This document shows, in pieces, positions 16,656-25,246 of a DNA stretch of 32,752 nucleotides. The notes under the pieces were generated by a model that worked only from the letters and a program-made list of their open reading frames with translations, did no database searches and was not told where the DNA came from. Both the position numbers and the translations under genes were made by a program. Where the stretch lies: positions 1 through 32,752 of the forward strand of contig NZ_CALMPD010000024.1 in NCBI RefSeq assembly GCF_937871865.1, given 5' to 3'. The stretch comes from an uncultured Legionella sp. (GTDB lineage: Bacteria; Pseudomonadota; Gammaproteobacteria; Legionellales; Legionellaceae). Numbering within the stretch: position 1 is the stretch's first letter; the number at the start of each line of letters is the position of its first letter.

Positions 16656-16883
16656 ATTAATGAGAGAAGATATCTCATGTGCTTTACAATAAGCCAATTT
16701 CTTATCCATCTCAAAGGATTTTATCCCTTCACTAAGAGATAAATTTCATTTTTCTTATCATACTCTCATCTTGCATTATTGAATCAGCTCTTAGGTTTGT
16801 TATATGGTTATTTTTTTGTTAGCTTTGGGATGGTGGATTGTATTAGTTTTCTCAGACTATTTAATTTAAAGGATATAGCAAAT

Positions 16884-17750
16884 ATGGCTGGAACAAGTTT
16901 GTTAGCGTTGATCGATGATATTGCTTCAGCACTGGATGATGTGGCCGCGATGACTAAATTAGCTACCAAAAAAACAGCAGGCGTATTGGGGGACGATTTA
17001 GCTCTTAATGCTGAGCAAGTGCTCGGTATTCATGCAAACAGAGAATTACCTGTTGTCTGGGCTGTAGCAAAGGGATCTGCTGTTAATAAATTAATTTTAA
17101 TTCCATTGGCACTCTTAATCAGCTATTTTTTGCCGCCCTTGGTAAGTATTTTATTAATGTTAGGTGGATTGTATTTGTGTTTTGAAGGCTTTGAAAAAAT
17201 TATTGAGAAGTTGTTACATAAAGATACGGAGCCCTCTACAAAAAAAATAGATATAAAACATGTAGATATGGTTCAATTTGAACGAGAGAAAATTAAAGGT
17301 GCTGTGCGAACTGATTTTGTATTGTCAGCGGAAATCATTGTCATTTCTTTAGGTGTTGTTGCTACCAGCACGCTGCTGAATCAAATCATTGTACTGGCCA
17401 TGATTTCTTTAATTATGACCATAGGGGTTTATGGTTTAGTAGCTTGTATTGTGAAGTTGGATGATCTGGGCTTTATTCTGCGTGGGAAAAAACGTCCAAT
17501 TAAAGATATTGGAATGCTGCTGATTGGCGCCGCACCGATATTGATGCGATTTTTAGGAGTTGCTGGCACTATTGCTATGTTCCTGGTTGGCGGTGGTATT
17601 ATTTCTCATGGTATACCAATTACCCATGTTTACTCAGAAAATCTGTCTTCAATTGGAGCGATAGGATTTAATTTTTTAGTGGGCGTTTTTTCTGGGGCCC
17701 TCGCCGTTATGGTTTTTTATGTGATAAAAAAAATCAGAGCACAATTTTAA
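16884..17750 (+). CDS. yedI: YedI/DUF808 inner-membrane protein
   Basis: 288 residues from the ATG at 16884, giving MAGTSLLALIDDIASALDDV, the standard DUF808 start, with AAAGGAT about 9 bases upstream. The open frame extends upstream but not with family-like sequence. Conserved segments are MTKLATKKTAGVLGDDLALNA and ELPVVWAVAKGS. Several hydrophobic segments follow (about 70-110, 165-215, 220-285). The molecular function of DUF808 is unknown. An E. coli-type YedI is widely conserved in proteobacteria, so this is a core gene rather than an accessory one. It is transcribed away from the sRNA at 16480-16591. Confidence 0.9.
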   Translation: MAGTSLLALIDDIASALDDVAAMTKLATKKTAGVLGDDLALNAEQVLGIHANRELPVVWAVAKGSAVNKLILIPLALLISYFLPPLVSILLMLGGLYLCFEGFEKIIEKLLHKDTEPSTKKIDIKHVDMVQFEREKIKGAVRTDFVLSAEIIVISLGVVATSTLLNQIIVLAMISLIMTIGVYGLVACIVKLDDLGFILRGKKRPIKDIGMLLIGAAPILMRFLGVAGTIAMFLVGGGIISHGIPITHVYSENLSSIGAIGFNFLVGVFSGALAVMVFYVIKKIRAQF

Positions 17751-17790
17751 ATTAATATCATAACGCAACTCTAGTTCTTTTCTTGGAATA

Positions 17791-17820
17791 CGAATCACCG
17801 TGGCCTCGACCACGGTGTCC
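17791..17820 (-). repeat. Short dispersed palindrome (REP-like), copy 1
   Basis: A perfect 8-bp inverted repeat, CACCGTGG and CCACGGTG with a 6-base loop (17796-17817), in a 30-base unit. Its reverse complement, running GGACACCGTGG to CACGGTGATTCG, matches the unit at 26797-26825 closely. It lies 45 bases after yedI and has no T-run. Confidence 0.6.
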
Positions 17821-18016
17821 ATGGTCAATATATTAATCAAAAGCTGAGAGCTTATGGGGCCTTGATAAATACCAATCTGGCAATTAAATAGCTACGTTGA
17901 CTAGCCTAGGTCGAACGGATTTTTTTAGTTAAATCTGTTGGTCAAAGAACATATTGTTAAATTAGGTCTATACTTAAAACTTAAGTAAGTATCTTGACGC
18001 GAAAAGGAGATTTGAT

Positions 18017-18280
18017 ATGGAAGATTTAAAAAAGAAAGCCAGACATGCCATTTCAGAGGGGAAAGCTGATATTACCGGAGCTGCTAATCAACTCCTCAAT
18101 GAAGGCAAAAAATTAGCTCATGAGCTTTACGAAGATAATTTGAAAAAAGTTGGTGAAACACAGGATCATCTTAAAGAATATTCAGATGAATTAACACAAA
18201 AAGTAAAGGAAAATCCTATTACTTCCTTGTTAATCGCAGGTGGGATTGGTTTTCTTATTTCATCTTTGTTAAAAAAATAA
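18017..18280 (+). CDS. ElaB/YqjD/DUF883-family membrane-anchored protein
   Basis: 87 residues. A long charged amphipathic helical region (about 1-68, with heptad-like Leu/Ala spacing) is followed by NPITSLLIAGGIGFLISSLL, the C-terminal membrane anchor with the Gly pattern typical of ElaB and YqjD. In E. coli these tail-anchored proteins bind ribosomes at the inner membrane in stationary phase under RpoS control. AAAAGGAG precedes the ATG. The next gene starts at the base after its stop. The three genes 18017-18902 mirror the enterobacterial yqjD-yqjE-yqjK cluster. Confidence 0.85.
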   Translation: MEDLKKKARHAISEGKADITGAANQLLNEGKKLAHELYEDNLKKVGETQDHLKEYSDELTQKVKENPITSLLIAGGIGFLISSLLKK

Positions 18281-18697
18281 ATGAATATTCTTGAAGAGGT
18301 GGAAGGGCTTATTTCCAGTAAAACCAAGAGTATGAAATTATTCATTTCGCTTTTGATACTGGAAACAAGCCTCGCGCGGTTAAGTATCATTCCCTTGATA
18401 TTCACTATGGTGACGATGTTTGTTATTGTTTTTACCACTTGGCTTGCAACCATGATGCTTTGGGGCTATTTAATGTTTACGCTAACCAGCAGTTTGATTA
18501 TGGCTACGGTATCTGTTGTTTTATTGAATTTAATCCTGCTGTATTTTTTACATCAATTGATGAAATACAATTTAAAAAATATGAGTTTTGAAAAAACTCG
18601 TGCGTATTTCTCTGATAAAGGATGCAATGAAGAGAATGAACCAAAGAAAGTTGCTGATAGAACAAATAGAGTTAGTAGACAAGCAATTAAAAAATGA
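18281..18697 (+). CDS. YqjE-like membrane protein
   Basis: 138 residues with two pairs of hydrophobic segments (about 20-60 and 62-92) and a polar basic tail. By position and topology it corresponds to YqjE/phage holin superfamily III proteins that accompany YqjD, but sequence likeness is weak to the eye. It begins immediately after the YqjD-like gene, and its last 71 bases overlap the following gene in another frame. Confidence 0.7.
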   Translation: MNILEEVEGLISSKTKSMKLFISLLILETSLARLSIIPLIFTMVTMFVIVFTTWLATMMLWGYLMFTLTSSLIMATVSVVLLNLILLYFLHQLMKYNLKNMSFEKTRAYFSDKGCNEENEPKKVADRTNRVSRQAIKK

Positions 18698-18902
18698 GCA
18701 TCATCAATATATAGCCTATAAAGAGCAAGTCTGGACTGTATTTTCTGATCCTCGTTTATTATTAGCTGCTGGTGTTTGCATGCTTGTTATTAGCTATAAA
18801 ATTTATAAAGGTCCATGGAGGACTGTGTTTAAATCATTAGTGAGCTATGCATTATTTTTTGCCAGTAATCAATTAAAAAAACAAATTGTTTCCCGTTTTT
18901 AA
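18627..18902 (+). CDS. YqjK-like small protein
   Basis: About 91 residues from the ATG at 18627, which has AAAGGA four bases upstream (ATG 18636 is an alternative). A charged coiled-coil-like N-terminal half (RKLLIEQIELVDKQLKNEHHQ) precedes a hydrophobic segment (LLLAAGVCMLVISYKIY) and a basic tail. Position as third gene after YqjD- and YqjE-like proteins and the helix-plus-anchor layout suggest a YqjK counterpart. It overlaps the previous gene by 71 bases, so it depends on that transcript. Confidence 0.65.
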   Translation: MKRMNQRKLLIEQIELVDKQLKNEHHQYIAYKEQVWTVFSDPRLLLAAGVCMLVISYKIYKGPWRTVFKSLVSYALFFASNQLKKQIVSRF

Positions 18903-18937
18903 TTGATGCTGTTTTTATTTTATAGTCTGAGGCGACT

Positions 18938-20038
18938 ATGTTTCATTCTGCTGTTGAGTATTTTTGTAATCAATTGAATATCAGACTGCCGATCATCCAG
19001 GCACCTATGGCCGGAGGGATTGTCACTCCATCATTAATCTCTGAAGTGACACTAAATGGGGGGCTTGGTTCATTACCTTTAGGGTATTTGTCCATAGCAG
19101 AGTCTCAAAAGGCAATTCGCGAAATAAAAACATTAATTTCTGCACCATTTGCAGTGAATATATTTATTCCAGACAGTAAAAGTAATCGAATACAAGAAAC
19201 ACAATTTCGAAAAATATTTGACTATATTAATGTGCATCGCGCACGAGTTGGACTGAATATCTATTCTGAAATTCCGATATGGGTTGAGCCGGATACTAAT
19301 GAATTAGTTGAGATGATCATCGGTGAAGGAATATCGGCATTAAGCTTTACTTTCGGTATTTTAAATTCCCATTTAATGAGTCTACTGAAAAGAAATCATA
19401 TATTTGTTATGGGAACAGCTACTACTGTTGCAGAAGGTTTGGCACTTGAAAGCGCAGGATGCGATGCTGTAATTGCTCAAGGAGCTGAAGCAGGAGGACA
19501 TCGTGGAGGCGATTTTTTAGAAGGCAATCCTGGGGAGTTAATTGGAACCATGGCGCTTGTACCCCAAATGGTGGATGCCCTGACTGTTCCTGTTATCGCA
19601 AGTGGTGGCATTATGGATGGACGAGGACTGGTTGCTGCCTTAGTCCTTGGTGCTAGTGCGGTTCAAATGGGAACTGCATTTTTAACCTGTGATGAAAGCA
19701 ATACATCATCTATGCATCAACAAAAGATTTTAGAAGGCCACGAAGACAGCACTTGTATCACCTCGGTGTTTACTGGGAAACCTGTCCGTTGTTTTAAGAA
19801 TGAGTTTGTTTTTATGACGGAACAACAATTTCATAATAATGAATTGCTTCCATATCCATTACAGCATCAGCTAACCAAAGAGCTTAGGCGTCATGCAAAC
19901 ACAACAGCTAATGTTGACTATTCAGGTTTGTGGAGTGGACAGGGCATTCGTCTGAGCCGTTCAGTGTCAACCAGGGTTTTGATGAGTACGCTTGAAAAAG
20001 AGGTTGCAGCTGTTCTATCACAGTTTAAAATACCTTAA
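18938..20038 (+). CDS. Nitronate monooxygenase / 2-nitropropane dioxygenase-family flavoprotein
   Basis: 366 residues of the FMN-binding TIM-barrel family that includes nitronate monooxygenase and FabK-type enoyl reductases. Seen: PIIQAPMAGG near the N-terminus, GLGSLPLGYLS, AQGAEAGGHRG containing the catalytic-type His, the phosphate-binding ASGGIMDGRGLVAALVLGA and VQMGTAFLTCDES. The AGGHRG motif and overall length favour class I nitronate monooxygenases that detoxify propionate 3-nitronate. FabK is less likely because no fatty-acid genes are nearby. GAGG precedes the ATG by about 6 bases. Confidence 0.88.
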   Translation: MFHSAVEYFCNQLNIRLPIIQAPMAGGIVTPSLISEVTLNGGLGSLPLGYLSIAESQKAIREIKTLISAPFAVNIFIPDSKSNRIQETQFRKIFDYINVHRARVGLNIYSEIPIWVEPDTNELVEMIIGEGISALSFTFGILNSHLMSLLKRNHIFVMGTATTVAEGLALESAGCDAVIAQGAEAGGHRGGDFLEGNPGELIGTMALVPQMVDALTVPVIASGGIMDGRGLVAALVLGASAVQMGTAFLTCDESNTSSMHQQKILEGHEDSTCITSVFTGKPVRCFKNEFVFMTEQQFHNNELLPYPLQHQLTKELRRHANTTANVDYSGLWSGQGIRLSRSVSTRVLMSTLEKEVAAVLSQFKIP

Positions 20039-20322
20039 AAGAACGTTCCGAGATGCTGATAAGCCGTATATCATTGAAATTTATTCAATCCATTGGGTTC
20101 CCTGAATGGTTCGTTTATAGACTGAGCAGAATCGTAGGCAAATGCTCTAGATGCTGCTGTATTAAACTAGGCTCTCCAAACCCATGCATTGATAACACAT
20201 GGGGCAGAAACCCTTCTCAGGGAGTGGTAATTGTTTATGCTGGTGAATTTGCAACACAGCCGCCCAGTATAAAAATATCATTGCCGTTTTTTATAACAAG
20301 CCCATGGGTCTTGCCATCCTTA

Positions 20323-21021
20323 TTATTTGCCTAAGTTTTTCGATTCAGGAAGTTTTATTTTTATGCCAATCATTGCCGTATTCACATACGGTCTATATTG
20401 TCCTCGAAGTGATTCTTCTGACAGAGGTTCAACATGTTCCCATGTTACGCTGTTATAAACAGTGTATTGATAACTTAGCGTCGCTTCTATATGTTCACTT
20501 ATTTGGGTTGACATTCCTGTTTTCAAACTACCACCGGTAAGCCATTTGTTAAATGAGCCAGTTACCCCAATATTTCCTGCTGTGTACCCTGATTTTATAG
20601 CAAATTTACTGGCTGAGATTCCTGGTCCAATAAAAAATTTAGTATGGCTATTAAATTGGTACGATGGTAATAAAAATACAGATGCGCCGTATTCGAGACG
20701 CTCTTCAGCAAGTGCATTATCAGTGATAAACCAATTATTTATTCTATGTTTTGATTGACCAACAAAAGCATCAGCATTGGTTTCAATTGCGGTGCCAATC
20801 TTATCATTTAGCTGGAACTCATACCCCAATGAAATTTGTCCATGGCCATTAGTATAATTCGTTCTATAGGTCGCTGTTGCCGGTAAAAGATCATCTATCG
20901 GGTAGAGTAACTCTTTTTTTATATCAACCGAATTAACTCCAAGATTAATTCCTCCATACCAGCTTGCATTAGAATTAAGGGGAAATAATGCAGCACACAT
21001 CAGTATTAAATATCTATTCAT
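20323..21021 (-). CDS. Outer-membrane beta-barrel protein
   Basis: 232 residues. The signal peptide cleaves after NSNA (about residue 19). The mature start SWYGGINLGVNSVD and alternating hydrophobic strands through to a C-terminal strand (NTAMIGIKIKLP) fit an 8-10-stranded OmpA/opacity-like barrel. The final residues after the last strand are polar, so the terminal Phe signature is missing. AGAGG precedes the ATG. It starts 8 bases after the zinc-protease gene, so both exported proteins are probably co-expressed. The function is unknown. Confidence 0.8.
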   Translation of the reverse strand: MNRYLILMCAALFPLNSNASWYGGINLGVNSVDIKKELLYPIDDLLPATATYRTNYTNGHGQISLGYEFQLNDKIGTAIETNADAFVGQSKHRINNWFITDNALAEERLEYGASVFLLPSYQFNSHTKFFIGPGISASKFAIKSGYTAGNIGVTGSFNKWLTGGSLKTGMSTQISEHIEATLSYQYTVYNSVTWEHVEPLSEESLRGQYRPYVNTAMIGIKIKLPESKNLGK

Positions 21022-21029
21022 GGCAACCT

Positions 21030-23231
21030 CTATTTTAAAATACTTGGAAGTACGATTGAGTTGGATGTTCTATTAACATTATTAGCATCAGTTGCTGTAA
21101 TAGAAATCAGTGTTTTCCTCGGAGTTGTAATATTTCCTATAATGAATCGATTGTTTTTGTTATCAAGCCGAATGGTTACATTATTTAAACCATTCACTGT
21201 ATAAGTGTCTTCGGATAAAGGGATGCAATCACCGTAGTTAACATAAGCTTCTGTAGTTCTCATCGGGTTACGGTTAGCCTGGAGTAGTACTGGTGCCTTT
21301 GGAACAGTGGGAGTGATAGATGTATTTATTCTGGATACATTAAAAAAGCTGCCATTTTCTGCTCTTACCATAATACGTGCAGTGGATGTATTAAAATTGG
21401 GCACACAAATTTGCTGCCGGCCATTATTCTCAACGTGACTTAAAATATTGAATGGGAATGTAAGGCCACCGTCTGTGGACATAAATATATCAACAAATTG
21501 GGCGTTAACTGGTCTATAGTTCGTGTTTGCCGTATTCCAGGTAATAGGAGTTGAAGAACCTCCAATCCAATTAATATTCGCTCTGTTTGGGTATGTGATA
21601 ACAAAAGGTCCAGCGGTTGCTTCTGTTCTTAGAGAGACATCACTATAGGCATTACAGGAGCCACCGGGAGTATTATTTCGTACTGAAACTCTAAAATTCA
21701 GGGCGCGAGATACCGAGGGCAGTACCTCCCAGGTAAAAGGTCCGTCATTTGCCAAAGCCTGTAAGGCAGGTAAAAAACGAGTTGCATTGAGACTTGGAGG
21801 CATGCTGCGAAAATTAGGTCCCCCAAGAGAGGTACTTACAGGAGGTTGAGGACTAATTTCATTGTCTATCTGCTCCCAGGCATAAGTCAGTTGCGCTCCT
21901 GGAGCATCAGATCGTGCAACACCCGTTACTGCAAATGGAGTATTTGCTGGAATACTTATTATTTTTGTATCTGGAGTAATGACAGGAGCGGAGGCTATAG
22001 GAGCTGTGATTGGGCACGTATGTTCTGCACTTGAAATAAATGCGCCCATTTCCTGCAAGCTAACTCCATGAAAATAGGGATCTGAATTATTTTGCACATT
22101 AGGAGGGCAAATTCCCGCATATCCCATGATGGTACTGCCACTTCCTGGTTCTACAGCTGTGGGAGGGTTGCGTTGGCAGCGGTTATTTTGAGTATGATTG
22201 GCTCCAAATTGATGTCCTATTTCATGAGCGACATAATCTACATCAAACGGGTCTCCCTGGGGATCGTCCTTTCCTGTCACTCCCATTGCTTTTTCGTAAA
22301 AATCACACACACTTCTTAGTGCCGCAAGTCCACTGCCTGCTGCGTCAACAAGATGACCAATGTCGTAATTATCCGAGCCAATGATTGAATCAATATTGGT
22401 TTGATTTTCTATAATCAGCAATGGAGGCTCACCACTTGTATAGGGTTGTGGCGGGTTTACGTAGATGAGTTCTTCATTATTGCTAATTAATTGCAAGGTG
22501 ACGGCTAAATTCGTTTCATAAATTCCGTTCACTCGATTTACTGTGACCGTTTGAGCCGCAACGGCATCAGCTTTAGTTCCACCGACAGCTTGGGTGTATT
22601 CTATTGTTGCTGCCATCGCCAAGCGGTATTGTCTTGATTGGCAAGTATTAAAATTTGCAAATTGATTTAATTGTTCAATGGGTTTTACATGAGCTGAACT
22701 AGTCGCAACACCACATTTTAATTTTTTATCCGTATAAAAATCCTTTTGATTGTAAACAATGTGATACTGAGTGTTATTTCTTTTAAATGGGTCTATGTAA
22801 ATAGGGCTCTTGCCTGGCCTCATAATCATGGCATGAAAGCCACGATGAGTCGTATCCAACTTTACAAATTCATTAGAGTTAGTGATTCCATAAGCATCAT
22901 AGGTTCTGATTTCTGGAAATTTAGCCGCTAGATCAGGATGCATCGTGTTATTTTGAACGATCTTGTAGTGATGAAGACTTCCATCAGGGAATGGAAGCGC
23001 AATAGTTGTTGGAGCTCCACTTTTTAAATTATCTTTCTTGGAAACATTTTTTAATAAATGCCTAAGCTGGTTCATATCAATCTGAATCACGCGATAATGA
23101 TTGGCATTAATATCAGGCTTTCCCAACGTCGCGATTTTATTGGGGGCTACTTCATGGAAAAATTGTTGTGATTGAGCATAAGTCTGCAAGCAATGCAGAA
23201 AGAGAATTAGGCTGCATAATATCCGTATCAT
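21030..23231 (-). CDS. Secreted reprolysin-like (M12B) zinc metalloprotease with cysteine-switch propeptide
   Basis: 733 residues. Signal peptide at about 1-20. A propeptide to about 195 carries KLKCGVATS (Cys173), placed like the PKMCGV cysteine switch of ADAM/reprolysin zymogens. The catalytic domain has HEIGHQFGANH (His336, Glu337, His340, His346) and a Met-turn STIMGYAGIC (Met369). The region 400-733 looks like beta-sandwich domains (PNRANINWIGGSSTPITWNT). Such proteins leave the cell by the type II system in gammaproteobacteria; that route is inference here. It is co-transcribed with the barrel gene. A likely promoter and DnaA-box cassette B lie upstream. Confidence 0.92.
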   Translation of the reverse strand: MIRILCSLILFLHCLQTYAQSQQFFHEVAPNKIATLGKPDINANHYRVIQIDMNQLRHLLKNVSKKDNLKSGAPTTIALPFPDGSLHHYKIVQNNTMHPDLAAKFPEIRTYDAYGITNSNEFVKLDTTHRGFHAMIMRPGKSPIYIDPFKRNNTQYHIVYNQKDFYTDKKLKCGVATSSAHVKPIEQLNQFANFNTCQSRQYRLAMAATIEYTQAVGGTKADAVAAQTVTVNRVNGIYETNLAVTLQLISNNEELIYVNPPQPYTSGEPPLLIIENQTNIDSIIGSDNYDIGHLVDAAGSGLAALRSVCDFYEKAMGVTGKDDPQGDPFDVDYVAHEIGHQFGANHTQNNRCQRNPPTAVEPGSGSTIMGYAGICPPNVQNNSDPYFHGVSLQEMGAFISSAEHTCPITAPIASAPVITPDTKIISIPANTPFAVTGVARSDAPGAQLTYAWEQIDNEISPQPPVSTSLGGPNFRSMPPSLNATRFLPALQALANDGPFTWEVLPSVSRALNFRVSVRNNTPGGSCNAYSDVSLRTEATAGPFVITYPNRANINWIGGSSTPITWNTANTNYRPVNAQFVDIFMSTDGGLTFPFNILSHVENNGRQQICVPNFNTSTARIMVRAENGSFFNVSRINTSITPTVPKAPVLLQANRNPMRTTEAYVNYGDCIPLSEDTYTVNGLNNVTIRLDNKNNRFIIGNITTPRKTLISITATDANNVNRTSNSIVLPSILK

Positions 23232-23260
23232 TTTAGAGTTCTCATTTTAAAAGACTGCTC

Positions 23261-23288
23261 ATTTTATCAATTTATCAATTGCTTACAA
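23261..23288 (-). promoter_or_regulatory. Candidate promoter of the zinc protease
   Basis: On the minus strand TTGTAA (23288-23283) and TAAAAT (23266-23261) are 16 bases apart, and the -10 lies about 30 bases before the protease ATG. Confidence 0.4.
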
Positions 23289-23403
23289 GATTTTTTAATA
23301 ACCTGATTTTTTTTATGTGTTCTCTACAAGTCAGGCACAATTTCTATTTGTCTGGAAATAATGAAGCAGGATAATATTTATGATAAAAATTTAGTAAAAT
23401 AAC

Positions 23404-23632
23404 CTTAGTCAAGACTGTTTTTTTATTTTTTTTGTTGTTACGATGTCTATCGACCTAAACCTAGGTACGTTCTTTCTCTTGTGGATATTTTTTTTACCTC
23501 CCTGACTCTCACTATAAATTAAAACTCAATTAAAATTGATAACCTCTTGATGTATATGACTTATCTTCGTTTTATGCTCTTCTTTGATATTAATTATTTA
23601 TCCACATTTTCTGTGGATAAGTCTGTGAATAG
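23404..23632 (+). repeat. DnaA-box cassette, copy B
   Basis: Opens with CTTAGTCAAGACTG and a T-tract, then GTTGTTA. DnaA-type boxes are TGTGGATAT (23480-23488), TTATCCACA (23598-23606), TGTGGATAA (23612-23620) and a weaker TGTGAATAG (23624-23632). Block spacing equals copies A and C within one base, while the interior differs. Similarity to A runs on to about 23700. It lies about 170 bases upstream of the protease start. No sRNA is recognisable at the position where A and C have one; a perfect hairpin is found instead. Confidence 0.75.
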
Positions 23633-23720
23633 GCTCTTAATCTTATTCCAAATTCAAAGAGGAAGTTAATCTGTTAGGTAATTATACATAGTGTTGGCAG
23701 GATACTAAGGTATAGCGAAG

Positions 23721-23742
23721 GAGCTCCTGAATCCAGGAGCTC
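23721..23742. repeat. Perfect 9-bp inverted repeat between cassette B and a lipoprotein gene
   Basis: GAGCTCCTG and CAGGAGCTC are separated by four bases. It lies 87 bases past the lipoprotein stop on the minus strand. It lacks a T-run, so a terminator role is uncertain. It has no AGGA loop, so it is not a CsrA target of the kind seen beside cassettes A and C. Confidence 0.5.
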
Positions 23743-23828
23743 TGCAAGATGATGGTCAAAATGGCAGTGAGCATGAGGGCGTATAAGCACAAATTACTTA
23801 AATTAATGCCATTACAGAACAACTTCTT

Positions 23829-24191
23829 TTATTTGTCCTGGAGTATATTAATTTTATTTACAAAGCATTTGGTTTCACCGCTCCAGGGCATGGTATATGC
23901 GTCACAATGATAACTAATAATTACGTGTTTGTTGTTTTGCATTGCATATTCCGCTTGTTTTACCAGTTCTGATTTAAATTGACCTAAGGTAAAAAAGAAT
24001 GCTCGCCCACTAACACCACTGGCATTTTCCAGGCCGCCTAGAATGATCTCCCCTTCGTAGGTCCCCCAAAATTTGCCTTCTTTAGCTACTTTTACAATAA
24101 TTCCTGATTTCTGTCCTTTTTGTACAGTCCAGCACCCAGTTAATAAACAAGTGGAAATGAGTACAATTGAAGATAAGAGTAATTTTTTCAT
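23829..24191 (-). CDS. Small lipoprotein of unknown function
   Basis: 120 residues with a signal peptide and lipobox LLTGC (lipidated Cys20). The mature part, about 100 residues, contains SGIIVKVAKEGKFWGTYEGEI, which reads like a small beta-barrel or SH3-like fold, plus two further cysteines (in SYHCDAY and TKCFV) that could form a disulphide. I recognise no named family. It is a single gene flanked by cassette B downstream and the HEPN-like gene upstream, all on the minus strand. Confidence 0.75.
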   Translation of the reverse strand: MKKLLLSSIVLISTCLLTGCWTVQKGQKSGIIVKVAKEGKFWGTYEGEIILGGLENASGVSGRAFFFTLGQFKSELVKQAEYAMQNNKHVIISYHCDAYTMPWSGETKCFVNKINILQDK

Positions 24192-24339
24192 GATTATCCA
24201 TGTCTAGGGTAAATTAAATCTTTTTAGTTGATACCTGATAATATTATTATAGGATCGCAATGAAACGTAACACTATTTGCTCTTGCTTGAATATTAATTA
24301 TAGTTCATTTCATCAATGATCTTGATGAAGGCACTTGTT

Positions 24340-24909
24340 TTATGGTTGGGCATCAATAAAATTTTTTATCTTTTCAAGGCAATAAAGGATAAATTGATAA
24401 TTGAGTCTAATTTTATATGAATCGCTATGATGGGGATTAAATTTTATGATTTCAATCAGATCTGTGCACGCATCCGAATTAATTGTGTGTATAGTTTCTT
24501 TGGTATCTTGCCCGTATTGATCTAAATCTAACCTGCCATTTCCATGCAAAAGGCAATTACGAATTTTAGACATATTAATTAAAGCCACCCAATGTTCATT
24601 ATTCAGACGATAGCCTAGCTCAAGCAGAGGAGTCTCAAATCGTGATATGCTCGCCTTTTTTTTTATTAGTTGATGTTCACATTCATGGTAGAGCAACTCT
24701 TCAAGTTTTGCATATATCTGTAGAAAAGTTGTATCAATTAAGAGATTCCAGCTTTCCTCACACCATTTCAGCTGCTTTTTCTCATCTAACGTCAGCGTTT
24801 CTTTTGATTCAAGATAAGTCATGTCACTTTGAACTAATCCAGCTGTCAACTCTAATATTTTGAGCTGATATACAAAACAATCTTGCGTTAAAAATTTAAA
24901 TTGGTTCAT
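24340..24909 (-). CDS. HEPN-like helical protein
   Basis: 189 residues, all-helical by appearance, no signal or membrane segment. Residues 117-122 (RNCLLH, then GNGRLD) form the R-N-x3-H motif that defines HEPN domains, many of which are metal-independent RNases in toxin-antitoxin, abortive-infection and CRISPR systems. In the HEPN fold this motif lies on the late helix pair, as here. No nucleotidyltransferase antitoxin partner is adjacent, so it may be an orphan or non-toxic. RNase activity is inference from one motif. Confidence 0.65.
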   Translation of the reverse strand: MNQFKFLTQDCFVYQLKILELTAGLVQSDMTYLESKETLTLDEKKQLKWCEESWNLLIDTTFLQIYAKLEELLYHECEHQLIKKKASISRFETPLLELGYRLNNEHWVALINMSKIRNCLLHGNGRLDLDQYGQDTKETIHTINSDACTDLIEIIKFNPHHSDSYKIRLNYQFILYCLEKIKNFIDAQP

Positions 24910-25050
24910 TAATTATTATTGGTCATTACAAAATGAGGCGTATTTTGCTGGATATTATAATGAAATGCTAATTTTATATGTGAAATAACTTAATCTTGTT
25001 TGTTAAAATAGGGATTATTGATTTTTCCATTTAAAATTTAGATGTTCGCG

Positions 25051-25236
25051 CTATTTTTTGTGAGAATTATTGAGCTTACATTTATTTGGGATGACTTGTT
25101 CATTTTCGGTTAAATCGTCATTCAGTTCATGCTCAAAGCCAAGCTGGGTAAAATCCTGTTGTTCTAAAGCTTGAATATCAATCTTTTTTTCTTTCAACGG
25201 TATAGAGGAGGTGATGCAAAATTTATTATTTTTCAA
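25051..25236 (-). CDS. Small open frame, doubtful
   Basis: A 61-codon frame from a TTG at 25236, with no ribosome site before it. The composition (acidic, ALEQQDFTQLGFEHELNDDL) looks protein-like rather than random, so it could be the tail of a decayed gene. It begins just 11 bases from cassette C and shares its first bases with the cassette border. No family is recognised. Confidence 0.3.
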   Translation of the reverse strand: MKNNKFCITSSIPLKEKKIDIQALEQQDFTQLGFEHELNDDLTENEQVIPNKCKLNNSHKK

Positions 25237-25246
25237 AAAATGTGCC

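Noticed and set aside
16394..16714. 106-codon minus-strand open frame
   Set aside because: It coincides with the sRNA hairpins, its promoter and the LetA box. Its peptide has no family likeness and no ribosome site, so it is a by-product of the RNA gene.
20053..20334. 93-codon plus-strand frame after the nitronate monooxygenase
   Set aside because: The Cys/Trp-rich peptide is unlike any family, there is no ribosome site, and it runs into the convergent barrel gene. The 284 bases 20039-20322 show nothing else firm beyond a short CCCATG/CATGGG repeat.
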